Assembly: GCA_032622095.1 (NCBI GenBank)
Contig: CP136069.1
Location: forward strand, 155,299,043 to 155,363,042
Direction of reading: 5' to 3'
DNA: 64,000 nucleotides
Source of the DNA: Siphonodentalium dalli
Lineage: Eukaryota > Mollusca > Scaphopoda > Gadilida > Siphonodentaliidae
Shown here: piece by piece, positions 33,472 to 44,374 of the stretch
Layout: the number at the start of each line of letters is the position of its first letter
Numbering within the stretch: the first letter of the stretch is position 1
Translations under genes and position numbers: made by a program
The notes under the pieces: generated by a model
What the model was told of the DNA's origin: nothing
Databases searched by the model: none
What the model saw: the letters and a program-made list of their open reading frames with translations, nothing else

Positions 33472-33961
33472 ACCTGAATACCAAACCGCCACCCTCACCA
33501 TATAGACACGCTGTCAATCGATATTATGTACAGCTCCACCTATGTAAACCGCGGTCCAGAAAAGACGGGATCGTCATCCCAAGTCCAGCCTCGCTAAACG
33601 GGGTTTAGCTGGACTGATGAATTATATGGTTTATTTTCCGGTCTAAGGTTATAACACACACAAGATTATCGCAATTGATCAAAATAAATTATCCCTACAC
33701 TTTTTACTTGTATGGGTGTTTATTGGTTATAAATATCCAATTAAAATATGCTCGTTGTCGTAATTATCGACTGAGGCTGTGAATTGAACGCGGCGGTCCG
33801 CGTGATGCATGGAAGTACGATTAATTACATTGACGATACAGAGACGCTACAGCTGAATCATGGGACTGGCTGCATCAGGTTTAAACCAGAGATGACGAAT
33901 GCGTCACTTAGACCTGCGGTCTCTGGTTTATCAGGCGGAATTAGGCTTACGTAGACCAGGT

Positions 33962-34361
33962 TTAACCCTTTACCCAACAAACCGGCCAAAACCGGCCAAA
34001 TAAAGCTTCAACAGCCTAAAATATCTTCGGTCTGTCTAAATAGAACCATACAAATATGGATATCATTGGAACCGGCTCCTTGACCACATTGTGATAGTTA
34101 CAGTTATGTCCTGTGCCAATGCATTCTCTTATATATGCGAGTCGACCATAGGTCGCCTCGCATATATAAGAGAATGCATTGGCCTAAAAAAATTCTTTTT
34201 TTAACACTTTTTACCATTTTTTCTTACATTCTTTAACAATTTTATAATATTTAATGTGTTAAGCCAATGCATTCTCTTATATATGCGAGGCGACCTATGG
34301 TCGACTCGCATATATAAGAGAATGCATTGGCACAGGGCCCTTCTGTTGGGTAAAGGGTTAA
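33962..34361. mobile_element. TTAA-flanked MITE (piggyBac-like) with nested hairpin MITE
   Basis: TTAA at 33962-33965 and 34358-34361. TIRs CCCTTTACCCAACA (14 bp) begin at 33966 and end at 34357. The element proper is 392 bp, of which 34110-34336 is a nested hairpin MITE. An uninterrupted paralogue at 33878-33905 shows the TTAA site unoccupied. Confidence 0.85.
34110..34336. mobile_element. Hairpin MITE (CCCTGTGCC family), intact symmetrical copy
   Basis: Starts CCTGTGCCAATGCATTCTC and ends GCATTGGCACAGG. Each end is itself a palindrome of about 66 nt (34115-34183 and 34263-34331), so the element is a palindrome of palindromes with a ~75 bp AT-rich spacer. Same family as 4172 and 17132. Confidence 0.85.
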
Positions 34362-34390
34362 ACAGGAGACGACGAATCCGGCCTAAGATA

Positions 34391-35328
34391 ATTCACCGGT
34401 AATTCATCTCCACCGATGGACGACACTTAATTGTGTGAAAGCAGAGTTTGGAGTTTGACCCACGTTTGAATGCCATAGTGCCGCTGAAGAGCGTTTGTTG
34501 GGTTTGGTTGTGAGTGTTTAATAGTCATTTGATGTTTGCCTGTAGAGTATGGGTTACATGCCACCCAAGCAGGAAGCAAATCCCCCCCACGATTTCAAAA
34601 GCGGACCGGCGAGAAGACTTACCTTGTTTATAGTACGAGTTGTGTGTTTATAACTTAGTTGATATCTTTTTATTTAGTGGTTTGTTGTTAACTAGTGTCC
34701 TAGTTAGTGCATGCATAAACTCCGTTGCCTTAGTCTGTTGTATTCATGGCTTACACTACGGGCTCAACTCTATAAGGGTGTGCATTGCCGGCCGGTTGAC
34801 TTAAGGTCGGTCGGGGCTCCACCAACTCTCGGTGGTGCAATGCCCGCCTTACACTCCTGTATGAGTCTCAGAACCCGTTGAACTGATTGTGTTGAAATGA
34901 GTAGATGAGGAAGCAGCTGAGGCCAGACTGTTGGTGGTATGTCTCTGAAGGTTGCAGGTTGAGTACCGAGTGCTATTGCTAGTAGTTATGTCTTCATGTA
35001 CGCACGGGTGTGGGTGAAAGCATGTATTTAAATTTATGTGTGAAAGAGAACAAGACATTCTATTGTAGTAGCCAAGTGCTCTGCCCAATCCAACACAGTC
35101 AATCAAAGGTAACCAACGCGGTCACCGGGACTCTGATTGGTGAGCTGGCAGATATATTGACAGCAGTCGTTCAATTGTAAAGTAGTCTGCGCTATTTAGA
35201 CACGCGCAATTATTCACGCCCATCGGGTGTATACTGGTGGGGAAATTTTAGATCGCCGTGTGTCGCCGAATGCGCCGTGTGTCTGTGGAGCTTTTATAAT
35301 TAGATAATTGGTTTTTCCTTTTTCCGGT
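34391..35328. other. No recognisable feature
   Basis: A GC-rich imperfect inverted pair (GTGCATTGCCGGCC / GGTGGTGCAATGCCCG) lies at about 34780-34845. No gene recognised. Confidence 0.45.
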
Positions 35329-35510
35329 TGTGACAATTCGCAGTAGGTCCCTGTTTGCGGAGTTCCCCGAATTCGCGGAGGTCGCCTAAAATGGTCGAAA
35401 TATGTTGATTTTAATGAGGGAACGGGTGCGTATATGTCAATTGATACGTATTTTAAACAAATAACGACACGATCATCATAATAGTGGTTTGTTCTATCAA
35501 TCATATCATG
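35329..35510. repeat. ~180 bp direct duplication, copy 1
   Basis: GTGACAATTCGCAGTAGGTC through CTATCAATCATATC. It recurs at 35672-35867 with about 90 percent identity by eye and a ~15 bp insertion (GGTCTATTTGCGGA) in the second copy. Confidence 0.9.
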
Positions 35511-35671
35511 ATCATGATCATCATAATACGGAACAAGTCTTGCGACTTTTCGTCCCAATAACATTATTTGCAATGCTTGTTTACAAATATATGTATCGTC
35601 ATTCGATATTTACTTGTTAATTTACTTTAGTAAAAAGGGAAATAGTATTCAACCAACTGATAGATAGCATG

Positions 35672-35867
35672 TTGTGACAATTCGCAGTAGGTCCCTGTTT
35701 GCGGAGGTCTATTTGCGGAGTTCCCCGAATTCGCGGAGATCCCCTAAAATGGTCGAAATATGTTGATTTTAATGATGGAAGGGGTGCTGATATGTCAATT
35801 GATACGTATTTTAAACAAATAACGACACGATCATGATAATAGTGGTTTGTTCTATCAATCATATCAA
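35672..35867. repeat. ~180 bp direct duplication, copy 2
   Basis: Second copy of 35329-35510 at a 343 bp offset. Confidence 0.9.
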
Positions 35868-38639
35868 ATTCGCTGGATTGATAGTTGCAGTATGTAACTA
35901 TTATGACCGCATTAATTGCTTTCAATGTTTAGATATCATCAACAATGGCTGGACCACTGTTGAAGATTTTATGGCGGGAACACAATGACTCCGATTTTTG
36001 ATCCGCATTTAGAAACTTCTGGTGTGGTGAATTAGAAACCTGCAATAATAAGCCGTAGTTTTTTGTAATAATTTGAAGGATTAGTTTTTTTAACCAATAT
36101 ATTTTACATTTTTTTAATAATTTATATTTATGCGTAATAATATAATCTTGAGGGCGTTACCATTTATGATTATGGGTTTCTTGTATTATTTATGCATAGA
36201 TGCTAATTTAAAACCAATAAACTGTTATCCGATCTCGGGGCTGCAATAATTTGCGAACCTGCTGTACTCGAGTAAACACATGTGTGAAGTAGTAGAAATA
36301 TGACATACCGGGGGTACAACAATGCAAATAAGTGTTTTTACCACCATAACCACAAATATATCATCTTCATCACCATTATATAACCTTTATCATCATCACC
36401 ATGTAAACTAAATTATTTGTTTGTTAACTTACTAATGCGCTTATGTTACATATTGATTTATGGCTAAGGCATAATAAAACAATGAAATAGAAAACAAATT
36501 AATTTGAATTGGTTAATAGAGCTGTCCGTGTAAATGCCTAGCAGTCTTCAATCTACGAATACGAAGTGGGTTGACTAAAAGGCTACCATTACAAATATTC
36601 TGCTGAGATTAAATTCTTTTTAGTAATTATGCCATACTAAGTTTCATCGATGTTCTTCCAACCACACATGTTGTCTTATGTTTCTGCAACAAAGTCAGTT
36701 TGTGTATCGATAAGTCTAAGTGATATGTGACTTTTGTATTATTAGACCAAAGTCCATAGCGATGTTAATGATATTTTGTATGTTGCTGTAACTGGAGGTT
36801 TGGAATCCCAAAATAGTCTGACCTCTAATTCCTTGTACGTTTAACAGTGTTGATGACTACACTCTGTAAGCAGAGAAAATGTCAACAATGTAGCTGGTTA
36901 ATTATTTGAAGAGCATTCAACATTTGAGTAATTTAGCGGCCATTTTGGTTGCCATATTTAAACATATTTAACGAATTGTCCCCGTTGGTATAAACACGAA
37001 CTTCACTTGCATTTGGCGGGTTCAGAAAGACGCTATAGCATCTTTCAAATTGATACAATTAACCTTCTGCCATATAAGATACGAAAATTAATACTGATCT
37101 TGATTAATTCAGTTCATTTTTAATATAGTAGAGTCGCTTTTGTCAGACTTTGGGCTCCCGCGGGAAAATAGTGACCAAATATAGAGACCATGCATGCTCA
37201 TGAGCCAGTATATAGTCTCTTCTTTAGAAAAAAAAGTTTCGATATATTAAGGGCAAGTAGGCCTATAATGAATGTCTAACGTGTCTACTCACTCTAATGG
37301 ATCAAATTATCGGACCCTCTCCGTCAGAGGCGGACAGATTTGGATACTTGTCAGTTGGACGACGTATCTAGGAAGTTCTATAATACTCACGACAAATGGG
37401 TTATGCCCCACATAAATGGGCATTTGACATAAACTAAAATAACTTGACCCACATTTCTATTTTTCATAGCCCTATACTTGATGCTATAGCCAGTCTTGAC
37501 TAAGACTTATTTTCGCACCGGTGAGAGATGCATCATCGTGACAGCCACAACACGATATACATGTACATCAAAGCGTAAATTCCAACTCTAATGCACAACA
37601 GTTGGTACTGCGTGGTACTGCAGAGACTATTGTGCTAATGGAAATAACATACTATTTAGTATGGAATGAATTGGTATCATAAGTCTGCATAGTACTTACA
37701 TGTACATGCTTCTAATAATCCACATATATGTCCTACTATTTTCTTAAATCGAATTAAAACACATAATTATGAACAAAGCAGATGATACATTCACGTCCAC
37801 GCGAATTCGGTCAATGGGGAAAGTTACATGATGACGATTATACGTCGACTTTCTTTGAAATCTACATGATGACATCTTATGAATGAAACGAACAATATGA
37901 AAATGGACACCTTTCTCCATCAAGCCTGATTACATCAAGTGGAGACCCCCTCCCAGCGCGTCAAGTAATTGAATCATACGGCACAATTGTTTTGACAACA
38001 ACGATGCAAGGGCATATTAACGATTCAGCGACCAAACTGATGTGGAAAAAACAAAAAACATATAAAGACATGAATGTTTCTCGAAATACGGAGAAAGTAA
38101 GTGTAGATTATATTCAATTAGATACGGCGATGTTCCATTCAATAATCTGTAAAAAGTTCAGCACTTGATGCTTAGCACAACAATGCACCATCTCTGACAT
38201 AAATACCATCGCACTCAGTTGACAATAAACACCGACTACTGTGACAAAGACGATTATGCGATCAGCAATTGAAATTTCATTACGCGCGCCGCGTGTATAC
38301 AGATGTACAAATTATTGCCATAGCGCATGGGGGTTCTATTAATTCGCTCATATTTTCATACAAGAAAACTAAGATGCATGCATCAGATTAGTGAGATTAC
38401 CCATGAACTATTTGGCATAAAATAATTGAGCTCGGTCACATCTGTCCTGCAATTTCGGTTGACGTTTGACACATGGATTCATCAGCGACGTTACGACTGA
38501 GATCGATGCACCGATTACATCATGGGTTATAATCGGTTTAACGAAGAGGTAGATTAGATACGGACGTGTGCTCGATATATGTGTGGACCGATGATTGGGA
38601 AAAAACAACCAGAGATGACTGTGGGTGGTGGGCTATTTT
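35868..38639. other. No recognisable feature
   Basis: The longest unexplained stretch. There is a loose CAT/ATC-rich patch at about 36360-36400. I see no coding exon, terminal repeat or tandem array. Confidence 0.4.
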
Positions 38640-38771
38640 TTCTATAACTTTTAAAGAAAATTCAGCAGTTGCAATATGGCAACAGCAAAGAAGGATGTAC
38701 ATTTATTCTATAACTTTTAAACAAAATTCAGCAGTTGCAATATGGCAGCAGCAAAGAAGGATGTACAATTG
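38640..38771. repeat. 66 bp tandem duplication
   Basis: Units begin TTCTATAACTTTTAAA at 38640 and 38706 and differ at a handful of positions. 66 bp is 22 codons, and one plus-strand frame stays open across both copies (NSAVAIWQQQRRMY), but no family is recognised. Confidence 0.9.
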
Positions 38772-39159
38772 GCAAATGGTGGGAGCGGTGTGGCGTGTAA
38801 CTACGATTGAAACTAGATATACAGTTTGGAGATTATTGAATGAGGAATGTGATATTAAGGGATACTGCACCTTTTTTCTTTTGGTGTGCAGATTGAATAT
38901 CAGTTAAAATGCACAATCCTATTAAGCGGCCGTCAATTTTTATTTATATGGATTTGAGCGGTCAGAAGTAGTAGATTCGAGTCGAGGAACCCACCAATCA
39001 AAGGCCAGATTTATTAGAAATGGATGTTTTAAATCTATTATTTTTTTGCAATCGAGTATTACTGGTCTAGTAAAGAATCGACGAGTTGTCGGTATCGGAC
39101 ACAATTTATCATGAAGATGGATAACACTAAAATGAATCGGCTTTCTGTTTATAACAAGT

Positions 39160-39320
39160 CCAAATTTGGTCCAACATGTTGATAAATATAACAATTTCGG
39201 GCAATTTTATACCACATTTGACAGCGGTTAGCATTATTTTCGGCAATTAATCGATTCCGATAACGGCATGAAGGGGATTCTAAAAATGTTGTTGTTGGAA
39301 TCGGTACCTTTAAATAAAAC
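39160..39320. repeat. Diverged dispersed repeat R4, copy 1
   Basis: Blocks AACATGTTGATAAATATAAC, TTTCGGGCAATTTT and TTCTAAAAATGTT recur in the same order at 40795-40935. Confidence 0.5.
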
Positions 39321-39787
39321 ATTGAGTGGAATTCAGGACCTATGTGGATAGATACGAACAGGAACTTGGGCCGAGTTGAATTTCGTTCAAATATCGGAAG
39401 AAAGTGGAATGTTGATTTTCAAATGTGTCAACAATGAATAAAACAGGCTTGCCCAGTCAGAGGGCCATGGCCACAAGTGTATATGATATTGTTGTTAAGA
39501 GATAACTTGTAGTGGACAATAGTGGACATGCATGCTTTCCCAGTCACTAATAAAATCAGAGGGGTACCATGGTCCCTTGGCCGAGTTAGACAGACTGGTG
39601 TAATCGAGATAATCGGTATGTTATCTGCCTGCCACCTGGTCTGGTTGTTATATATCAAGGAACCCATCTTGAGTATGAAATAGATTTTATAGATTGAGAA
39701 TTATTAGTATCCCAACAGACAGTCGACTATTAGAGGCCAAATTAATATTTACTATTTAATTACGCTTCGGTGTAATACACACTACGC

Positions 39788-40382
39788 TTAAAGTGATACT
39801 GTACCCAACATGTTGTTGTTGGTTTCTATAGTCTCCGAGTCGGAGAATAAGGTAACAATTGTTCCATTATTTGAACGTCTGTTGAGTACGAAGTAGTATT
39901 ACGGATGGCAAATTTACCGGAATGCAAAAATACAAATTGTCGTTGTCGAGTAATTTTTTTACAGTTTTCAACCAAATGAATCAAATAAAAGTTATATTAT
40001 ATGCATACTAGTCCCATATAATCATTTAAGTTATTGTATCGTCGCTATAGTCAGTGAGTGGCTTGAGTGTTCTCCCCGTATCATCATAATATTTTAAGCG
40101 ATCCTGTGTGCGATCGGTTTAACAATCCAGTATCCCTCAATTACTTTATTTGATTACGGAAATTCGTAATTTAATTGACGCCATTTTATGGCTCCAGTCA
40201 TAAATTCAATTTATATCAAATTATTAACTTTTAAATTATTAAATTTTAAGATAGCCTATTATAACCTGAGCGTTTACAGAATACATCTTCGAGTCAAATT
40301 ACTTATGTTTCTATATATTATCGATATTAGATCGTTGTTGTCACCGGAAATTTAATGAAAATGGCGTACAGTACCCCTTTAA
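39788..40382. mobile_element. TTAA-flanked MITE, 587 bp
   Basis: TTAA at 39788-39791 and 40379-40382. The ends AGTGATACTGTACCC and, inverted, AGGGGTACTGTACGCC form an imperfect 16 bp TIR. Interior AT-rich, non-coding. TTAA duplication fits piggyBac or Kolobok; the superfamily is left open. Confidence 0.7.
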
Positions 40383-40794
40383 GCATAATAGCCTCATTCA
40401 CAACTCCATTACGCTTGCGTAATGCCGGTAATGCCATTAAGCTTCACTGCAATATGTTTTCATAACCTTACTACCTTACATATAATGGTATCATCTAAGG
40501 TATAGATATATATTAAAAGTTACTAGCATCAGTGATGGGCTGCTTCCATTTTAGGTTCAGGAGAGTTTTTAAATATGGAATTTGAATTATACTAATCGCA
40601 ATGCCATATAGCTTAAATGTAATGGAAATCTGAATTACGCTGAAGCTTTATGGTTGAGAGTAATGGAATTACGCTTATGCGTAATTGGTTATCAAACGTG
40701 AATTTGGCCTCCCCTAGTCGACAAGTTGCTGGTGTGGGACCAAATTGGGGACGAAAATGGATCACTTAAAGAGGCTTTATGTGGATAATAAGGC

Positions 40795-40935
40795 CAAATT
40801 TCATCGAACAACATGTCGTTAAATAACACGTTTCGGGCAATTTTGTACTATACTCTGGAGAGTAGTTGGGAATATTTTATGGAAATTAATTGGTAACTGA
40901 AGTGGCATTTCTAAAAATGTTTTTTGAATCTGATT
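40795..40935. repeat. Diverged dispersed repeat R4, copy 2
   Basis: Counterpart of 39160-39320. Confidence 0.5.
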
Positions 40936-41227
40936 ATATGGGGACCATCGAATCATATTGAGTACCTTTAACCTTTTCGCATCCGTGTTGCAGCAATGAA
41001 ATGTTTGGGGCTGTGTGGCATCTATCATGTATGTATGCGAGTATCCCATAGGGTAATTCATACAAACGAGAGAACGACGGAGAGATATTGGTAAATAAGG
41101 GCAATGTTGTTTCTTGTATATGGGAGTATCCAAACGGGATATGCACAGATGGTAAGAAAACACATTGGCTCATTGTTTTCACTAACTTTAGGAAGTTTCC
41201 CGTAAGGAGCGTTGGGACACAGGTGGT

Positions 41228-41400
41228 CTAATGTGAGAACCCACCCTCGTATGACTGGTGGATATTATGAGACTCTCCCCCCGCATATATGACCGACGGA
41301 TAATATGAGAACCTGCCCCGCGTATGAACGGTGGATAATATGAGAACCTCCACATCATATGACGGCGGATAATATGTTCATATGAGAACATCCCACACAT
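41228..41400. repeat. ~36 bp minisatellite, left block
   Basis: Units resemble CGTATGACCGGTGGATAATA followed by TGAGAACCTCC. About four to five units. It continues at 41708 after an insertion. Confidence 0.85.
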
Positions 41401-41707
41401 TATCACATGTTTTACTTTCGCCTCAGCATAGAATGCAAACTCGGCGTTGGCACCCCCCACAAATCACTCTCACTGACTCACTTTAATCTTTCCTCAATAA
41501 TTTGTTACAATCTGCCATCACCATCTTTCTCATTCACCACATACAGCTGTAAATAGGTTACTTATTGTGCCATTTTGTTAAACAAATTGTTTGTATAAAT
41601 GTATACCGGAGAGGGGCTCATTAAGTTTTGTAACTTGTGCCCCAATCCATTTTGTATTATACTACAAATAAAATATGTTTAAAAAAACAAAAAAACAAAA
41701 AAAAACA
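41401..41707 (+). mobile_element. Retroelement 3' end inserted in the minisatellite
   Basis: About 300 bp of non-repetitive sequence ending AATAAAATATGTTT and then an A-rich tail (41680-41706). The end resembles, in reverse, 62286-62450 (both have TTGTAC- or TTGTGCCCCAATCC). It is a 5'-truncated LINE 3' UTR. Confidence 0.6.
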
Positions 41708-42150
41708 CATATGACCGGTGGGTAATATGAGAACCTCCCTCGCATATGAGAATCTCCATCGTGTATGACCGGTGAATAATATGAACCTCCGTCGCGTATG
41801 ACTGGTGAATAATATGTTCATATGAAAACCTCCTCCGTATCACCGGTGGATAATATGAGAACCTCCCCCACAGATGACCGAGGATAATATGAGAACCTCC
41901 ACCGCGTATGACTGGCGCATAATATGTTCATATGAGAAACCCCCCCCCCGCATATGACCAGCGGATAATATTAGAACCTCCCCCTGTATAACCAGCGGAT
42001 AATATGAAAACCTCCCTTGCGTATGACTGGCGGATAATATGAACCTCCACCGCGTATCGCCGGTGTATAATATGTTCATATGAGAACCTCCTACACGTAT
42101 GACCGGCTAATAATATGAGAACCTCCACTTCGTATAACCATCGGGCATAT
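41708..42150. repeat. ~36 bp minisatellite, right block
   Basis: About a dozen units of the 41228 array. Several contain TATGTTCATATGAGAA, giving variant longer units. A C-rich run lies at about 41939-41950. Confidence 0.85.
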
Positions 42151-43575
42151 AAGTTGTTCAGTCTATGAACACTATTTGATTTGAATATTCTTTTGAACAG
42201 TCTGACCATTGACATATTCATGCGTTCAAACCATGCAGTTAATCTATTTTGTAACTTGGCTTGTAATCGCCGGACACCGGCTTCCGGTATCTGCGTTTTC
42301 AGTTACAACTGAAATAAAAAAATAAGTGTGATTTATAACAAATGAAAAGCGCAAAGCCTTTAAAAAATCACACTAAGTTTGATACGTCTTCTGGTACATG
42401 GTATAATCGTATTTTGTGGATGAAGTGCTGCTAAAAACAGGCTTAGTTGGACCGATAAAACGCTTCAGTCAGCCATTCTATTTTTTACGAGAAAAAGTAG
42501 CTCTCTCTCTTTGAGCGAATTTATGCAACAATTTCACTGGGTGGTGGAGCCATTCGGACAGCATTACATTCCATGTGTCAAATCCTATATTTTGATATAC
42601 TACACACCCCATTATATGGAATATATCAGCTGAAATCAATCCTGTTATTGTAAACATCGAGTCTATTTTTAGCTGTTTTCATAGGCGCGTTGTTTTCGTG
42701 TTCGCCGTTACAGTATTCGTACTAAAACAGCCATATTGTAGCTAAAACGAATGCGCAGTATTCCACTGTGCCAATTGATACATAATAATTGTTTGCTAGC
42801 GTATTTATCGAGAAAAATAAATTCTAAACATTGATGCGCAGTCTTTCGTATTTCGTGGCGCCTTCCCATGGGTGGGTTAATCGGTCTCTATGTGTGCATT
42901 AATTGCAGCTTCGCTCGAATTAATAAATTTGTTTTGTGCAATAGATGATAAACTTCATTTTAATACCAAATTTTCTTCTGGGCATAGCGTTATCGCTGTA
43001 AAAATGCATTTTCTGCAGCTGTTCCACGGCCTTGATTTCGAAATAATGTTCGGTTGTGTTCGGCTTTTATGAGGACCGCTTTTATATTGATCGGTATATA
43101 CGCAGACCCTTAGCACCCGTCAATATATTTGGGCTGAATTCATCTGATGCGGTATGATTCCTCGAAAGTAAACAAAACAAGACAAAACCATCGTTACTTC
43201 GAAATGTAGTTTGGGCTAACATTGACACAAATCCTCCACATGTTCTATGCTGGCACACACAGCATTCGTTTTTCCGTAGTTAATTAAATACCCTTTGGGT
43301 AAAATAAACACCTTTTTAAAACTCAACGGTCAATAATATATCGAGGATGTCTTTATATGTAGGGCCTACCCAAATAAACAGAATATGACTAAAATAGCTT
43401 ATAACTCATGTTATGGTGAGTGGCGACATTTTCGAATGAACAAGTCAACTTTCCAAAACCACTGGGTGCACTAGGAGGGAAGATGCCCATGTTCAAATGG
43501 CATAATTCTCGGTTATTGACAGGCGGACATCTCCTAGCTGACTTGATCTCTATGGTAACACAGGTTGGGATCAGC
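42151..43575. other. No recognisable feature
   Basis: No gene or repeat recognised. Confidence 0.45.
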
Positions 43576-44374
43576 CTAAACTATGGAATCCTATTACGGC
43601 CACTTGCTAATGGCGCTTTCGGCGCACTTTTTGTCGCTTTCGGCGCGATCGGCGCATCGCGCCGAAAGCGACAAAATGTGCGCCGATCGGCGCACTTTTT
43701 GTCGCTTTCGGCGCTTTCGGCGCGCGCGCCGAAAGCGACAAAATGTGCGCCATTAGCGTTGTTTCGGCGCGCGCCGAAAGCGCCGAAAGCGACAAAACAT
43801 GCGCCATTACGGCGCACTTTTTGTCGCTTTCGGCGCTTTCGGCGCACCGCGCCGAAAGCGACAAAATATGCGCCATTAGTGCAATCGGCGCGGTGCGCCA
43901 TTAGTGCATTCGGCGCGGTGCGCCATTAGCGCGGTGCGCCGAAAGCGACAAAATATGCGCCATTAGCGCATGTACAATTAAGTATGTGATCACCCCAGCA
44001 GGGGTGCCGGAAGAGGGGGCAGATGGGGCAGCTGACCCCCTGCCCTTGACCAAGGGGGCGAGCGGGGGCAGGACTTGCCCTTTTTCTGGAGAAAGAAAAT
44101 GCTTTTTGTGTGTTTAATCTCATGTTTTTACAGTAAAATGTGACTTTTTTTTGTCCAAATACCACCAATTTCACAAGGAATATAAATTTTTTGTCAATTT
44201 TGTCACAAAACGGCCATAAAAACCGACAAATACCTTTAAAATAGGGATTTTTGCCACAATGAATTTATGGTTATTTTTCCGAGTTTGCGGAGAAAATGCC
44301 CTGACCATTTCGGCGACAAAAAGTGCGCCGAAAGCGCCATTAGCAAGTGGCCGTAATAGGATTCCATACTAAAC
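43576..44374. mobile_element. Palindrome-array DNA transposon, copy 1, 6 bp TSD
   Basis: The element proper is 43582-44368 (787 bp) with CTAAAC on both sides (43576-43581 and 44369-44374). TIRs of about 50 bp begin TATGGAATCCTATTACGGCC and run through CACTTGCTAATGGCGC. The interior has about nine alternating-orientation copies of GCGCCGAAAGCGACAAAA, so it can fold repeatedly. A region at about 43970-44300 lacks the array and holds a G-rich patch. No transposase. Termini TAYGG with 6 bp TSDs match what I recall for the IS3EU superfamily; this assignment is from memory. Confidence 0.85.

Larger units (their letters stand above)
33540..34390. repeat. Dispersed repeat carrying a TTAA insertion
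   Basis: The blocks GGTTTAAACCAGAGATGACG (33878) and, around the insertion, CCAGGTTTAA / TTAAACAGGAGACGACGAAT are copies of one repeat. The copy at 32660-32700 is inverted (CCGGATTCGTCATCTCGAG). This gives an empty site for the element at 33966. Confidence 0.6.

Noticed and set aside
41188-42221. Minus-strand frames rich in SYEHI and LILSA
   Set aside because: Products of the ~36 bp minisatellite.
43581-43929. Long Ala/Arg/Phe-rich open frames on both strands over the palindrome array
   Set aside because: They are by-products of the repeated GCGCCGAAAGCGACAAAA modules, with mirror-image frames on both strands.
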